NCBI RefSeq assembly: GCF_007273535.1
Contig: NZ_RIBP01000001.1
Location: 1-64,000 of the forward strand
Direction: 5' to 3'
Length of the DNA stretch: 64,000 nucleotides
Source of the DNA: Niallia circulans
GTDB taxonomy: Bacteria > Bacillota > Bacilli > Bacillales > Cytobacillaceae
Both the position numbers and the translations under genes were made by a program. The notes under the pieces are model-generated. The model had not been told where the DNA came from, did not search any database, and worked only from the letters and a program-made list of their open reading frames with translations. Below, piece by piece: positions 8,338 to 17,570 of this stretch (positions are counted from its first letter, which is position 1; each line of letters starts with the position of its first letter).

Positions 8338-9723
8338 TTGAGTCAACTTTTTCGTAGAAAATCTGTGAATGTGATGATTTCGCAATCTCAAAATAAAACG
8401 CTAAGCCGATCGATGGGGATCATGGATCTCATCTTTTTGGGTGTCGGCTGTGTAATTGGTACAGGTATTTTCGTTGTAACAGGTGTTGTAGCAGCAGAAA
8501 GTGCAGGTCCAGCCATTATTTTATCCTTTGTACTTGCAGGAATTGCTTGTGCGCTTGCAGCATTTTGTTATGCAGAATTTTCGTCGGCAGTTCCGCTGTC
8601 CGGCAGTGTTTACACATACACTTATGCAACACTAGGTGAGTTATTTGCCTTTTTAATTGGCTGGGACTTGATGATGGAATATGTTCTCGCCATAGCAGCA
8701 GTCGCAACAGGCTGGTCAGCTTACTTCCAATCCTTGATTGCAGGCTTTAATCTTAACTTGCCAGCAAGCATAACGTCAGCCCCAGGAGTAGGGAAAGGCG
8801 GGCTTGTCGATCTTCCAGCGATGCTTATTATTTTAGCTATTACTGCATTGGTTTCAAAAGGTGTAAAAGAAAGTATTAAATTCAACAATATTATGGTTTT
8901 TGTTAAACTAGCAGTTATCTTATTATTCATTATTGTCGGTGTTTGGTATGTGAAGCCAGATAACTGGACTCCATTCATGCCATTTGGCTTCGATGGGATA
9001 ATTACCGGAGCAGCAACTGTTTTCTTTGCATATATTGGCTTCGATGTTATTGCAACAGCTTCTGAAGAAGTGAAAAACCCAGGTAAAACAATGCCAATCG
9101 GAATTATTGGGTCACTGGCAATTTGTACAGTACTATATATCGCTGTTTCAGCGGTCTTAACTGGAATGATTCCATTCACACAACTAGGTGTGGGTGCACC
9201 AGTCTCACTTGCATTAGAATCAGTAGGACAAAATTCAGTTGCAGGTATTATCTCAATAGGGGCTGTAATGGGAATTACAACAGTTATCCTTGCATTGATT
9301 TATGCACAAGTGCGTTTAAGCTATGCAATGAGCCGTGATGGTCTTCTGCCAAAGATGCTTTCTTCTGTTAACAACAAGACAAAAACACCATTCAAAAATA
9401 CATGGCTGACAGGAATTATTGCTGCATGTATCGCTGGTTTTGTTGATTTGTCTACACTAGCTCATTTAGTTAATATGGGTACATTGGCAGCCTTTACGCT
9501 AATTTCAATTGCGATTATTGTGCTGCGTAAAAAATTCCCTGAATTGAAAGGTTCCTTCCGAGTACCATTCGTACCAGTATTGCCAATTATCAGTGCTCTT
9601 CTTTGTATTGGTTTAGCTATCAGCTTGCCAGGAATTACTTGGATTGCCTTTGTTATTTGGCTAGCAGTTGGAACGGTTATTTACTTCGTATTTTCAAAGA
9701 AAAATAGTAAATTGAATAATTAA
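8338..9723 (+). CDS. APC-superfamily amino-acid permease (cationic/branched type, YfnA-like)
   Basis: 461 residues and about 12 membrane helices. Helix 1 carries LGVGCVIGTGIFV, the substrate-binding unwound segment typical of APC transporters. PAIILSFVLAGIACALAAFCYAEF and a SGSVYTYTY stretch match the CAT-like subgroup to which B. subtilis YfnA belongs. The start is TTG 8338, supported by GGGAGGA; an ATG at codon 13 is less well placed. It imports amino acids with protons; the exact substrate is unknown. The gene has its own promoter and terminator. Confidence 0.87.
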   Translation: MSQLFRRKSVNVMISQSQNKTLSRSMGIMDLIFLGVGCVIGTGIFVVTGVVAAESAGPAIILSFVLAGIACALAAFCYAEFSSAVPLSGSVYTYTYATLGELFAFLIGWDLMMEYVLAIAAVATGWSAYFQSLIAGFNLNLPASITSAPGVGKGGLVDLPAMLIILAITALVSKGVKESIKFNNIMVFVKLAVILLFIIVGVWYVKPDNWTPFMPFGFDGIITGAATVFFAYIGFDVIATASEEVKNPGKTMPIGIIGSLAICTVLYIAVSAVLTGMIPFTQLGVGAPVSLALESVGQNSVAGIISIGAVMGITTVILALIYAQVRLSYAMSRDGLLPKMLSSVNNKTKTPFKNTWLTGIIAACIAGFVDLSTLAHLVNMGTLAAFTLISIAIIVLRKKFPELKGSFRVPFVPVLPIISALLCIGLAISLPGITWIAFVIWLAVGTVIYFVFSKKNSKLNN

Positions 9724-9728
9724 TAGGA

Positions 9729-9751
9729 AGCAGCCTTTGGCTGCTTTTTTT
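9729..9751 (+). terminator. terminator of the amino-acid permease gene
   Basis: AGCAGCC/GGCTGCT stem with a TTT loop and a following run of seven T. Confidence 0.85.
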
Positions 9752-9813
9752 GTTTTCCTTCATTATTGCAGGTATAAATTCAGAGGGCTGGCCATTTAGT
9801 AGGATGGCAAAAT

Positions 9814-9847
9814 AAACGACAGCTGCTAGTGTTTGCAGGTGTCGTTT
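9814..9847 (-). terminator. terminator of the GNAT gene
   Basis: AAACGACA (9814-9821) pairs with TGTCGTTT (9840-9847), with partial inner pairing of GCTGC and GCAGG. It lies 12 nt after the stop of the minus-strand gene. Confidence 0.6.
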
Positions 9848-9859
9848 ACTTGTTTTAGC

Positions 9860-10336
9860 TTATTTCAGCTTCTTCATGTACCATGCATCCATTGCTGAGT
9901 GCTCTGACCCTTCCAATGGCTTTGCCAATAGTTCAAATTCAAACTTTTCATAGAGCGCACACGCAGCCTTCAATTGTTGGCGTGTCTCCAAATAGCAATA
10001 ATCAAAATGCTTTGCAGCAAAGTCCAAGGCAGTGTTCATCAAAAGGTTAGCATAGCCTTTGCCTTGGGCTTTAGGGCTTAAGTATAGCTTTTGTAATTCA
10101 CAAATGCCGCTTTCTTCATTGAAAGGGGCTATTCCTATACCGCCGACTACCTCACCATCAAGCATTGCCACCCAGTAGGCAGCGGATTCTAGCGAATTGT
10201 AGTAAGAGGTCAAATTATCTAACGATGGATCAAAATAAGCAGTGCCTTTAATATTTAAACCGACAGACTCAAGTGAGTGCCTGATGATAGTAGCTATTGT
10301 TTCATTATCTTGGTGTTCTATCTCTCTAACAATCAT
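9860..10336 (-). CDS. GNAT-family N-acetyltransferase
   Basis: The product is 158 residues. The acetyl-CoA pyrophosphate-binding motif reads LSPKAQGKGYANLLM (about residues 86-100). It is preceded by the GGIGIAPF strand and followed by CYLETRQQLKAACALYEKFEF, the usual motif B. These cytoplasmic enzymes transfer acetyl from acetyl-CoA to an amine; the substrate is unknown. AGGGGAA precedes ATG 10336. It is a single gene, convergent with the permease. Confidence 0.82.
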   Translation of the reverse strand: MIVREIEHQDNETIATIIRHSLESVGLNIKGTAYFDPSLDNLTSYYNSLESAAYWVAMLDGEVVGGIGIAPFNEESGICELQKLYLSPKAQGKGYANLLMNTALDFAAKHFDYCYLETRQQLKAACALYEKFEFELLAKPLEGSEHSAMDAWYMKKLK

Positions 10337-10718
10337 GTAATATTCCCCTTTGTTCTTTGTGATAAGTAAATGTTACCTCATTTTTTTGAAAATACAAATA
10401 TTTTATAATCATTAACTAATGAAAATGTATATAGTAAATTATCTCCATATAATTTTTTATCACTATTAACTGAATAAAAGTTTAGTTGAAGGAAAAAATG
10501 GGTAAATTGAACTAAATAATTTTCCTTAGTAAGGAAGATATTTATACTTTTTACAGTGGAAGTAATTGGTAGAGAGAAGAATGAGAAGTTGTATATATAC
10601 TTCTGTTGATGTTGTTGATTGTCAAACATTAACAAATGCAATTATCTTCCTTTCTTAATCAGTTGCAATATATAATAGGTCTAAAGTAGTGATATGGGTC
10701 TTTGGTAGGGGTGTTATT
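10337..10718. other. AT-rich intergenic region with a short palindrome
   Basis: 380 bp between divergent genes without a supported ORF. TTCCTTAGTAAGGAA (10522-10536) is a perfect 7-1-7 palindrome that could be an operator or the base of an RNA hairpin. No confident promoter could be assigned for the signalling gene to the right. Confidence 0.4.
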
Positions 10719-13151
10719 ATGGGCTATCCGATTTTGTATTTAGTTTTATGTTGTATTATTTGTGTTACTTTATTGAATACAAATATGTATGTAACCACAA
10801 CAGTAGCAGGGAAGAAAATGCATGAAGCAATATATACGTTATTTTTAGCTGTTTTATGTGGTTTCATCATTTCTATTATTCCCTACATTGGTCTTCTAAG
10901 CTTAAAAGCAGTTGAATTGTCAAAAGAAAGTTTAATGCTTACTTTTAAAAATACTTTATATACTTTTTTGTTCTGTTTTGTGTGCTTTTTTCTCCTGAAT
11001 ACTATTGGAAAAGTAGCGGTCAAGCCATCTAGATATAATACGAACAAAAAGAAAGGAATTATTCCTTATCTTGTTTTGAGTGTTTTCGTTGCTTCGTTTA
11101 TTTTACTTTACATCGTTTACTTATTAGATAAAGTTTACTCGATTCCTTTATACATAAATAATGTAAATGTGCTTTATTCTGTTACACTTTTAACTACTTC
11201 TATTTATAATATAGCGCGAATTATTGAGCATTTCCATTTAGATCGATTAATGATTAACAGGGGAATAACGTATGCGAAGAGCTCTGCTTTCTTTACGGTA
11301 TTTAGTATTTCTTTCGGTTCAACTATCTATATGTTTATACAAAGTTTATTCCAAGCTGCAGATTTCTCTATCGTTATGGTTTCTATCATCAGTTTACTTG
11401 TATTATTTATCATAACGATTAATTATATTGAAAACCAAATGATACATCAGAATGGTACAGTAGAGAATCAGAATATGAAACTTAAAATTAATGAACAGCA
11501 ATACAGATCATTATTTCAGTATAATCCGGATGCGATTTTTATTTTAGATTTGGAAGGCAATTTCAAAGAAGTTAATCCCTCTGCCTTAACGTTAACTGGT
11601 TACAATTTAAAAGAAATACTCCAGCTGAAAATAACAGACCTTGTGTTAAAACAGGAAACGGAAAGCTTAACTGCATCTCTTTATGAGGTTATCAAAGGAA
11701 GCAGCATTTGCTTTGAGTCCTTTATTTTCACCAAAAATAATAAAAAAGTAAATCTCAAAATTACAGCGACTCAAATTAAAATAGATGACTCTATCACAGG
11801 TATATATGTCATTGCCCAGGACGTAACAGAACAAAATCAAGTGCAAGATAAGGTAAACTTCTTAGCGTATCACGATGAGCTTACAGGACTGTTGAATCGT
11901 CGTGGGATTTATGGACAGGTTGATGAGCAAATTAATAAGGGGATTAATTTTGCGACAATATTAATGGATGTAGATATGTTCAAGGATATTAACGATCATC
12001 TTGGTCATGCAGCTGGGGATACATTGCTTAAGCTCATTGCAAAAAGGTTCCAAAATACCATTAGGAATAGAGGGTTAATCGGCAGACTCGGCGGTGATGA
12101 ATTTCTAATCTGTTTTACTGAGATGAAAAACTCAGACGAAGTTAAAAGATTAATAAAAGATATACAAACAGAAATGAAGCGACCCTTTAAAATAGCAGGT
12201 GTGCAAAAAGAAATCACATTGAGTATCGGTGTTTCTTATTATCCCAATGATGGTGACAATTGTAATACATTAATAAAACATGCCGATATGGCCATGTATG
12301 CTGCCAAAAAAGCTGGACGGAACAACTATTCAGAATATGAATCTTGCTTAGAGCATGATATGCTTTCGAAGATTACGATGTACGAAGAAATCAAAAATGC
12401 TATACAAGAAGAACAGTTTGAACTCTATTACCAACCTAAACACGATATAAAAGATGAAAATATTGTTGGTACAGAGGCTCTTATACGATGGCATCATCCT
12501 CAAAAGGGCTTTATCAGCCCTGGAGAATTTATTCCTTTAGCAGAGGATACTGATTTAATTATTCCGTTAGGCAACTGGATAATTAGAAGAGCCTTTAGAC
12601 AGTATAGTGAGTGGAATTCACATTCTCCAATTAACTTTCACTTGTCTATAAACATATCACCAAAACAGTTCATTGACGATAACTTTATCCCATTTTTATT
12701 AAGAAGCCTAGAAGAGTTTTCTGTATCTCCAGAAAAAATAGATTTAGAGATAACGGAAAGCCTAGCTATAGAAAATACAGAATTAACATTAGAAAAAATC
12801 AATCAACTAAAAAAGCTTGGCTTTAAAATTACCATGGATGATTTCGGTACCGGATATACGTCTTTAACGTACTTATCTAAATTTCCATTAGACAGAATTA
12901 AAATAGATCAATCCTTTATCAGAGATCTTACAAGCAATAAGAACCATGCTGCTATTGTTCAATCATTAGTATCAGTTGCTAAGAATCTTGATATCAAAGT
13001 AACAGCAGAAGGTGTGGAAACAAAAGAACAATTACAATATCTGCAAGAATGGGATTGTGACGAAATTCAAGGATATTATTATAGTAAACCAATACCTTCT
13101 ACTTCTTTCGTTGAATATCATCAAATGAAGAGTTACTTAACGACGACTTAA
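10719..13151 (+). CDS. membrane-bound PAS-GGDEF-EAL cyclic-di-GMP enzyme
   Basis: 810 residues from ATG 10719, which has AGGGGTG upstream (a frame to 10689 is also open). The N-terminal ~250 residues form about 6-7 membrane helices. A PAS sensor (about 262-380, with DLEGNFKEVNPSALTLTGYN) precedes a GGDEF domain with intact GRLGGDEF (~456). An EAL domain follows with TEALIRW, ITESLAIEN, MDDFGTGYTSL and AEGVETKEQL. Both active sites look complete, so it could make and break c-di-GMP in response to a membrane or PAS signal. In this window its messenger may feed the c-di-GMP-I riboswitch at about 46.8 kb; that link is inference. Confidence 0.88.
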   Translation: MGYPILYLVLCCIICVTLLNTNMYVTTTVAGKKMHEAIYTLFLAVLCGFIISIIPYIGLLSLKAVELSKESLMLTFKNTLYTFLFCFVCFFLLNTIGKVAVKPSRYNTNKKKGIIPYLVLSVFVASFILLYIVYLLDKVYSIPLYINNVNVLYSVTLLTTSIYNIARIIEHFHLDRLMINRGITYAKSSAFFTVFSISFGSTIYMFIQSLFQAADFSIVMVSIISLLVLFIITINYIENQMIHQNGTVENQNMKLKINEQQYRSLFQYNPDAIFILDLEGNFKEVNPSALTLTGYNLKEILQLKITDLVLKQETESLTASLYEVIKGSSICFESFIFTKNNKKVNLKITATQIKIDDSITGIYVIAQDVTEQNQVQDKVNFLAYHDELTGLLNRRGIYGQVDEQINKGINFATILMDVDMFKDINDHLGHAAGDTLLKLIAKRFQNTIRNRGLIGRLGGDEFLICFTEMKNSDEVKRLIKDIQTEMKRPFKIAGVQKEITLSIGVSYYPNDGDNCNTLIKHADMAMYAAKKAGRNNYSEYESCLEHDMLSKITMYEEIKNAIQEEQFELYYQPKHDIKDENIVGTEALIRWHHPQKGFISPGEFIPLAEDTDLIIPLGNWIIRRAFRQYSEWNSHSPINFHLSINISPKQFIDDNFIPFLLRSLEEFSVSPEKIDLEITESLAIENTELTLEKINQLKKLGFKITMDDFGTGYTSLTYLSKFPLDRIKIDQSFIRDLTSNKNHAAIVQSLVSVAKNLDIKVTAEGVETKEQLQYLQEWDCDEIQGYYYSKPIPSTSFVEYHQMKSYLTTT

Positions 13152-13261
13152 TATTTGAAATTATAACTGAAGGCAAAGAAGCTGATGCATTTGCAGCTGG
13201 AGCAGGGGGAAATATTCTGCAATATTGGGTTGTGTCATCAGACTCAGTGGTTCCGTAATTT

Positions 13262-13432
13262 TTCAATAGGTTATTTCTAACATCCGGCAATCTGGGAATG
13301 ACTATCGGGATAGCTGCAGGTGGTTTATTTATCTCTGGTTTAGGAACAGAATACTTCGTTTTTGTAGGCTTTTTATCGCTGATAATATGTTTAATATTAA
13401 TAAGATACTACTTGTGCAAACCTGCCAATTAA
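13262..13432 (+). pseudogene. C-terminal remnant of an MFS transporter
   Basis: A frame from 13262 to TAA 13430-13432 encodes SGNLGMTIGIAAGGLFISG, then GTEYFVFVGFLSLI and a basic tail. This matches the last two helices of AraJ/drug-efflux MFS proteins. It has no start and TAA at 13256-13258 closes it upstream. The preceding 110 bp (another frame ending at 13258, with EADAFAAGAGGNILQYW) is not recognised. It is a decayed gene end left downstream of the GGDEF-EAL gene. Confidence 0.6.
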
Positions 13433-13498
13433 CAATTAGGGCATGGTAATTTTGAAGTGGAAAGAACAAAAAAATGTAAATTTTACTTAAAAAACAAA

Positions 13499-13530
13499 AA
13501 GCATATTTTCCAGCTCAGGAAACTATGCTT
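13499..13530 (-). terminator. terminator of the small membrane-protein gene
   Basis: AAGCATAGTTTCC pairs with GGAAAATATGCTT, read on the minus strand, and is followed by a T-rich tract. It lies next to the 13535 stop. Confidence 0.7.
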
Positions 13531-13534
13531 CTTT

Positions 13535-13717
13535 CTATTGCTTATTTTTATCCTTATCAATATATTTCCAAGTATAGTATGTAAACCAAAAAGCTATTAT
13601 CACTAGAAATGAGTACATCCTCTTTTCATCTGGTAGATAAGCTGCTAATAATAATGCAGTAATCGCAAAGGGAGGCATAAGTATCCAGTATTTTTTCTTA
13701 TCCAATTTCCTATTCAT
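13535..13717 (-). CDS. small two-helix membrane protein, 60 residues, unknown
   Basis: Two hydrophobic stretches (about residues 11-27 and 35-49) are flanked by lysine-rich ends (MNRKLDKKK and KYIDKDKNKQ). This predicts a hairpin membrane protein with both ends in the cytoplasm. AAGGTAGTGG lies before ATG 13717 and a terminator follows directly, which supports a real gene. No family is recognised. Confidence 0.6.
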   Translation of the reverse strand: MNRKLDKKKYWILMPPFAITALLLAAYLPDEKRMYSFLVIIAFWFTYYTWKYIDKDKNKQ

Positions 13718-13880
13718 ATTCCACTACCTTTTTACGTAATTACAAACTGACTGTATATACGACTATTTAAATAAATAGTTTCATATTAAATAAAAGCAAT
13801 ACAAATAAAGTTTAAGATAGCTAGGTCAGTTACGTTATTTTGGAGTTAATGGGATTGCTAGACACATGGAATAAAAGCAA

Positions 13881-13910
13881 AAAAATCCTATGGATACCCA
13901 TAGGATTTTT
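13881..13910 (-). terminator. terminator of the siderophore-uptake operon
   Basis: AAAAATCCTATGG pairs with CCATAGGATTTTT over a 4-nt loop, 6 nt after the stop codon. The A/T flanks allow minus-strand termination. Confidence 0.85.
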
Positions 13911-13916
13911 TACTGT

Positions 13917-14828
13917 TTACTTCGAAAACAGCTTCTTAGCTTCTTCCATCGCAAGCTTGTTGCCGAGTGCGGAGTAGTCAAGCCATGGCTGATCGGAAAC
14001 AACATAAACATGCTTGTTTTTGACAGCCTTTAAACCTTGATAAATTGGGGATTCTTCGAGCTGCTTGAAGGCTGTTTGGGCTTTGTCGTCACTGTTTACG
14101 ACTACAAAAATAGCATCTGCATCGAAATCAGGTAAAACTTCCTGGGAAATGACTTCATATGGCTGTGTTGAATCTAATTCTTTGATCCCTGTTGCTGGCG
14201 TGAATCCTAAATCATCGTATAGTATTGGGCCAAGTGGACGTTTTGTTGTAAATACACGAAGCTCTTTAGCAGTTACACGGATAGCCATCACTTTACTGTT
14301 TTTGCCGAGTTCATCTGCAGCCAATGTTTTCACTTCACTTGTCAGGTTTTCATAGTCTGCAATGAAATCTTCCGCTTCCTTGGTGCGGTCGACGAGCTTG
14401 CCGATTGCCTTCAAATGATCACGCCAAGTTCCCTCATCAAGGTTAAAGCTTTCTGTTGGAGCAATGTCTTCAAATTTCGAAATATCCTCACCTGAAATTC
14501 CTTCATCAATATATATGACAGAGGGATCTAACGCAATGACTGCTTCCATATCAGGGTCTTTTGCAGGACCAAGCTTTGTTGAATTCTTCAATTGATCCTT
14601 AACATGTGGAAGAAAATCATTTAGTTCGCCGCCGACAACAGACCCGACAGGAGTAACTCCTAATGCAAGCAGGTCATTTGTAAGATGGATAGAAAGAGAA
14701 GCGATTTTTGGTTCGCCTTTGCCTGTTTTCGTGTCACTTTCCTTACTGTCGGTTGAAGCCGTTTGTCCGCAAGCGGAAAGAATTAATAACAGCATTGCTG
14801 TAAATAACAAAACTAGTTTCTTTTTCAT
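13917..14828 (-). CDS. siderophore ABC transporter substrate-binding lipoprotein (YfiY-like)
   Basis: 303 residues. A lipoprotein signal ends in LLILSACG, with lipidation predicted at the Cys. The mature part is a type III periplasmic-binding fold: PKIASLSIHLTNDLLALGVTP at the start and DPSVIYIDEGI in the middle, followed by a long helical linker. It binds ferric siderophore outside the membrane and hands it to the two permeases encoded just upstream. In B. subtilis YfiY with YfiZ/YfhA takes up hydroxamate-citrate siderophores. The close order suggests a similar job; the ligand is inferred. Confidence 0.85.
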   Translation of the reverse strand: MKKKLVLLFTAMLLLILSACGQTASTDSKESDTKTGKGEPKIASLSIHLTNDLLALGVTPVGSVVGGELNDFLPHVKDQLKNSTKLGPAKDPDMEAVIALDPSVIYIDEGISGEDISKFEDIAPTESFNLDEGTWRDHLKAIGKLVDRTKEAEDFIADYENLTSEVKTLAADELGKNSKVMAIRVTAKELRVFTTKRPLGPILYDDLGFTPATGIKELDSTQPYEVISQEVLPDFDADAIFVVVNSDDKAQTAFKQLEESPIYQGLKAVKNKHVYVVSDQPWLDYSALGNKLAMEEAKKLFSK

Positions 14829-14846
14829 TGTGTTCTCCTTGGTGGA

Positions 14847-15857
14847 TTATTTTGTTTTTGTTAATAAGTAAAGAAAATAAGGTCCGCCTATCGCTGCTAC
14901 AACAATACCAGCTGGTATCGCATTTGGTTGAAAGATCGAACGGCCAACAGTATCTGATAAGACAAGTATGACCATACCGAGAAGCCCTGCGACAGGCAGA
15001 AAATGCTGATGTCTTGGTCCGACTAAACGGCGGGCAAGGTGGGGTGCCACGAGTCCTATAAAGCCAATCCCACCAACCATCGCTACACTTGCACTGGATA
15101 AGGCAACAGCAATAGCGAGCATGCCTAAGCGAGTGCGGAGCACGGAAACACCGAGCCCCACCGCCGTACTGTCTCCAAAAGATAAAGCATCTAGCTTTCG
15201 TGACTGCAGAAAGCCAAGAGGTGTCAATACAACAATCCACGGTAAAAGGGCGATAACATGTATCCAATCCCTGCCCCAAACATTGCCGACGAGCCACCTT
15301 GATGCAAATGTGTATGTATCCTCGTCAAGACGAAGGGACAGAAACAAGGTGATAGCATTAAAGCAGGCTGCTATCGCAATCCCGACAAGGATGAGTCGAA
15401 TTGGCAGTATCCCTTTATAACGATCATATGTAAGTAAGATGATAGTCACCGCCGTCAAGCATCCACCAATAAAAGTGAATAATGGAATAAGCAATGCGGC
15501 TTTATCGTTTAAGGAATGAAAATAAGTGACGAACATGATCAGCCCAAAAGAAGCACCTGCATGTAATCCGATAATGCCTGGGTCTGCCAATGGATTCCTT
15601 GATACGCCCTGCAGAATTGCGCCTGATATACCAAGACCTATGCCTGCCAATATGGTAATGATGATGCGAGGCAGGCGATAGTCAAACAGCACAAGTGAGG
15701 ATTTAAAATCACCAAATCCAAACAAAGTTCGCACTACTTCAAGTGGTGCAATCCGCAGTGAGCCTGTATTCAAACTGATTAAGATGACAATAACATTTAT
15801 AAGTATTAACACAAGAGCAACTGTAAGGGTTTTAGAGCTGCGTAAATTTGGTTTCAT
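14847..15857 (-). CDS. iron-siderophore ABC permease, FecCD family (second permease)
   Basis: 336 residues, about 9-10 membrane helices. The FecCD features are FDYRLPRIIITILAGIGLG near the start, LQGVSRNPLADPGIIG, and VGGIGFIGLVAPHLARRLVG near the C terminus, which contains the ATPase-coupling loop. It forms the heterodimeric channel with the neighbouring permease. Its start abuts the stop of the first permease with no gap, so the two are translationally coupled. No ATPase gene is in the operon; a shared one (YusV/FhuC type) must act in trans. Confidence 0.9.
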   Translation of the reverse strand: MKPNLRSSKTLTVALVLILINVIVILISLNTGSLRIAPLEVVRTLFGFGDFKSSLVLFDYRLPRIIITILAGIGLGISGAILQGVSRNPLADPGIIGLHAGASFGLIMFVTYFHSLNDKAALLIPLFTFIGGCLTAVTIILLTYDRYKGILPIRLILVGIAIAACFNAITLFLSLRLDEDTYTFASRWLVGNVWGRDWIHVIALLPWIVVLTPLGFLQSRKLDALSFGDSTAVGLGVSVLRTRLGMLAIAVALSSASVAMVGGIGFIGLVAPHLARRLVGPRHQHFLPVAGLLGMVILVLSDTVGRSIFQPNAIPAGIVVAAIGGPYFLYLLTKTK

Positions 15858-16901
15858 CTATAAATCCCTCCCAACCTTACGCGCTGTATAAAGAAAGAAA
15901 GGAACACCAACTGCAGCGACTATTATTCCGATTGCCAATTCTCGTGGAGGATTTACAGTACGGGCTCCTAAATCGGCAAGCATTAAGAGAATTGCCCCTA
16001 GCAAGGCTGACATTGGAATGATAAAACTATAGTCAGAGCCTACAAGCTTGCGAGCAATATGTGGAATAACTAGTCCGATAAATCCGATAGAACCGACTGC
16101 CGACACAGATACGCCTGCCAAAATGACTGCTGCAATGATGGATAGGAGTTTAATCAGATTCACTTTTATGCCGAGATTCATGGCGGTTTCTTCACCTATT
16201 GCAATAAGGGATATAGAGCGTCCCATGCTAACAGCCCATATAATTGTGAGCACAATCACAGGAACCAGCACCTTCAAGTGGTCCCATTTAATGCCTGCAA
16301 CTCCTCCTGCATACCAAAAAGCAAGATCTTGGCTCAAATCGAAGTATATCGCGATGCCTGCGCTTAAAGAGTGCAAAAGAGCAGCAATTACTGCTCCTGA
16401 TACGGTTAATCTCATTGGGGTCAGGCCACCTGGAACAGAAGCACCCATTATAAAGATTAATAGTGTACTAAGGGCAGCCCCTATAAAGGAAAATACCATT
16501 AGTAGCGAGTACGAGATGCTTGGAAAAAAGGCAAAGGATAAAGTTACAATGAACATCGCTCCTGCATTAATGCCAAGTACCCCTGCATCTGCCAAAGGAT
16601 TACGTGTAACACCTTGCATAAGTGCTCCGGCAACAGCAAAAGCAGCACCGACAATTGCAGCACCGATAACTCTCGGTAGTCGCAGTTCATAAATGATTTG
16701 CTGCTCAGTCAGAGAGGAATCATAGTTGAAAATCGCTGTCCAAACATTATGAAAGGTGATATCCTTTGCTCCGAAAGAAACTGCTGTTACTAATATAACA
16801 ATTAATCCAGCTAGGAAGAAAATGAATAATAGTAGCCTCCACATGTTGTGTAAACGATTATTTAAATGTTTTTGATGAGGGGTTTGCAGCATATAAGTCA
16901 A
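15858..16901 (-). CDS. iron-siderophore ABC permease, FecCD family (first permease)
   Basis: 347 residues with about 9-10 membrane helices. It has YELRLPRVIGAAIVGAAFAV, LMQGVTRNPLADAGVLG and the coupling-loop motif GSIGFIGLVIPHIARKLVG. It is the first gene of the operon and starts about 22 nt from a Fur-box sequence, so the transcript should be induced by iron shortage. The N-terminal ~20 residues before the first helix are unusually polar. The partner and binding protein follow. Confidence 0.9.
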   Translation of the reverse strand: MTYMLQTPHQKHLNNRLHNMWRLLLFIFFLAGLIVILVTAVSFGAKDITFHNVWTAIFNYDSSLTEQQIIYELRLPRVIGAAIVGAAFAVAGALMQGVTRNPLADAGVLGINAGAMFIVTLSFAFFPSISYSLLMVFSFIGAALSTLLIFIMGASVPGGLTPMRLTVSGAVIAALLHSLSAGIAIYFDLSQDLAFWYAGGVAGIKWDHLKVLVPVIVLTIIWAVSMGRSISLIAIGEETAMNLGIKVNLIKLLSIIAAVILAGVSVSAVGSIGFIGLVIPHIARKLVGSDYSFIIPMSALLGAILLMLADLGARTVNPPRELAIGIIVAAVGVPFFLYTARKVGRDL

Positions 16902-16923
16902 CCTTTTCCTTTTATTAATTACT

Positions 16924-16943
16924 AATAATGAAAATCATTATCA
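16924..16943 (-). promoter_or_regulatory. Fur box upstream of the siderophore operon
   Basis: TGATAATGATTTTCATTATT, read on the minus strand, matches the 7-1-7 Fur consensus (TGATAATNATTATCA) with few mismatches. It is 22 nt before the first permease start. Confidence 0.8.
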
Positions 16944-17044
16944 ATTGCATTTCCCTATTATATGAACAATATTTCCGCAAAGCAATCTTTTTTTAGTTAA
17001 TTAAATAGGCTAATAGAATTAGATTTAGGTTGGAGAGGAAAAGA

Positions 17045-17070
17045 AAAAAAGAGCTACTCAGCTCTTTTTT
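17045..17070 (-). terminator. terminator of the PepSY/FixH-like operon
   Basis: AAAAAAGAGCT pairs with AGCTCTTTTTT over a 4-nt loop, adjacent to the stop at 17079. Confidence 0.85.
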
Positions 17071-17078
17071 CTGAAACA

Positions 17079-17567
17079 TTAATGATGGTGCTCATGATCT
17101 TCCTCTTGCTGTGGAAGATTCTTCTGTAAGTAGTTTAAATCGTCTTCAGAAAGCTCACCAACAATAAATTGCTTTTGCGGCATAATGATAGAGTCATGAT
17201 AGCTTGCATGAACTTTAACGTAATAAAGACCATCACTACTTAAGGTCTTTTTTATGCTATAGACACCATTTCCTTGTTTATCTGCTTCTTCCATCATTTT
17301 TTCAGTAGATCCATCTTGTTTCCATACTTCAAAATGGACATAGTCAGCATTATTAACTTTTTCGCCATTTTGAAGAAGGGTAACTGTTATTTCAGTCACT
17401 GCATTTGCTTTTAGAGAAGCAGGCAGCTCTAATACAGCTTCAAGAGGCGTTTCTTTTTTATAAAGGGAAGCCGCATCCTGTTTAAGAAGGGAGCAGGCAC
17501 TCAACAGCAGACAAATTAAACAAGATAATAATAGGGCTAATAATGTTTTTTTCACGAAATAAGCCAC
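17079..17567 (-). CDS. FixH/YtkA-like lipoprotein with a histidine tail
   Basis: 162 residues. A signal peptide with lipobox LLLSACS predicts an outer-face lipoprotein. The rest is an Ig-like YtkA/FixH domain (ASLKANAVTEITVTLLQNGE and DGLYYVKVHASYHD). It ends in EEDHEHHH, a likely metal-binding tail. The gene follows the PepSY gene after 3 nt, so the two are one unit. The context next to siderophore uptake hints at metal or redox handling at the membrane; that is inference. Confidence 0.75.
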   Translation of the reverse strand: MAYFVKKTLLALLLSCLICLLLSACSLLKQDAASLYKKETPLEAVLELPASLKANAVTEITVTLLQNGEKVNNADYVHFEVWKQDGSTEKMMEEADKQGNGVYSIKKTLSSDGLYYVKVHASYHDSIIMPQKQFIVGELSEDDLNYLQKNLPQQEEDHEHHH

Positions 17568-17570
17568 CTT

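Noticed and set aside
10378..10641. 87-residue minus-strand ORF in the AT-rich gap before the GGDEF-EAL gene
   Set aside because: Low-complexity Phe/Asn/Lys content, no ribosome site and no family resemblance.
13099..13290. 63-residue minus-strand ORF
   Set aside because: It overlaps the end of the GGDEF-EAL gene and the MFS remnant, and is without a start signal.
14743..15297. 184-residue minus-strand ORF across the second permease and binding-protein start
   Set aside because: It overlaps two well-supported genes in another frame and its Cys/Arg-rich sequence is not protein-like.
16048..16692. 214-residue plus-strand ORF inside the first FecCD permease gene
   Set aside because: It lies wholly antisense to a clear permease gene, has Ser/Thr/Pro-rich composition of a reverse-frame shadow and no ribosome site.
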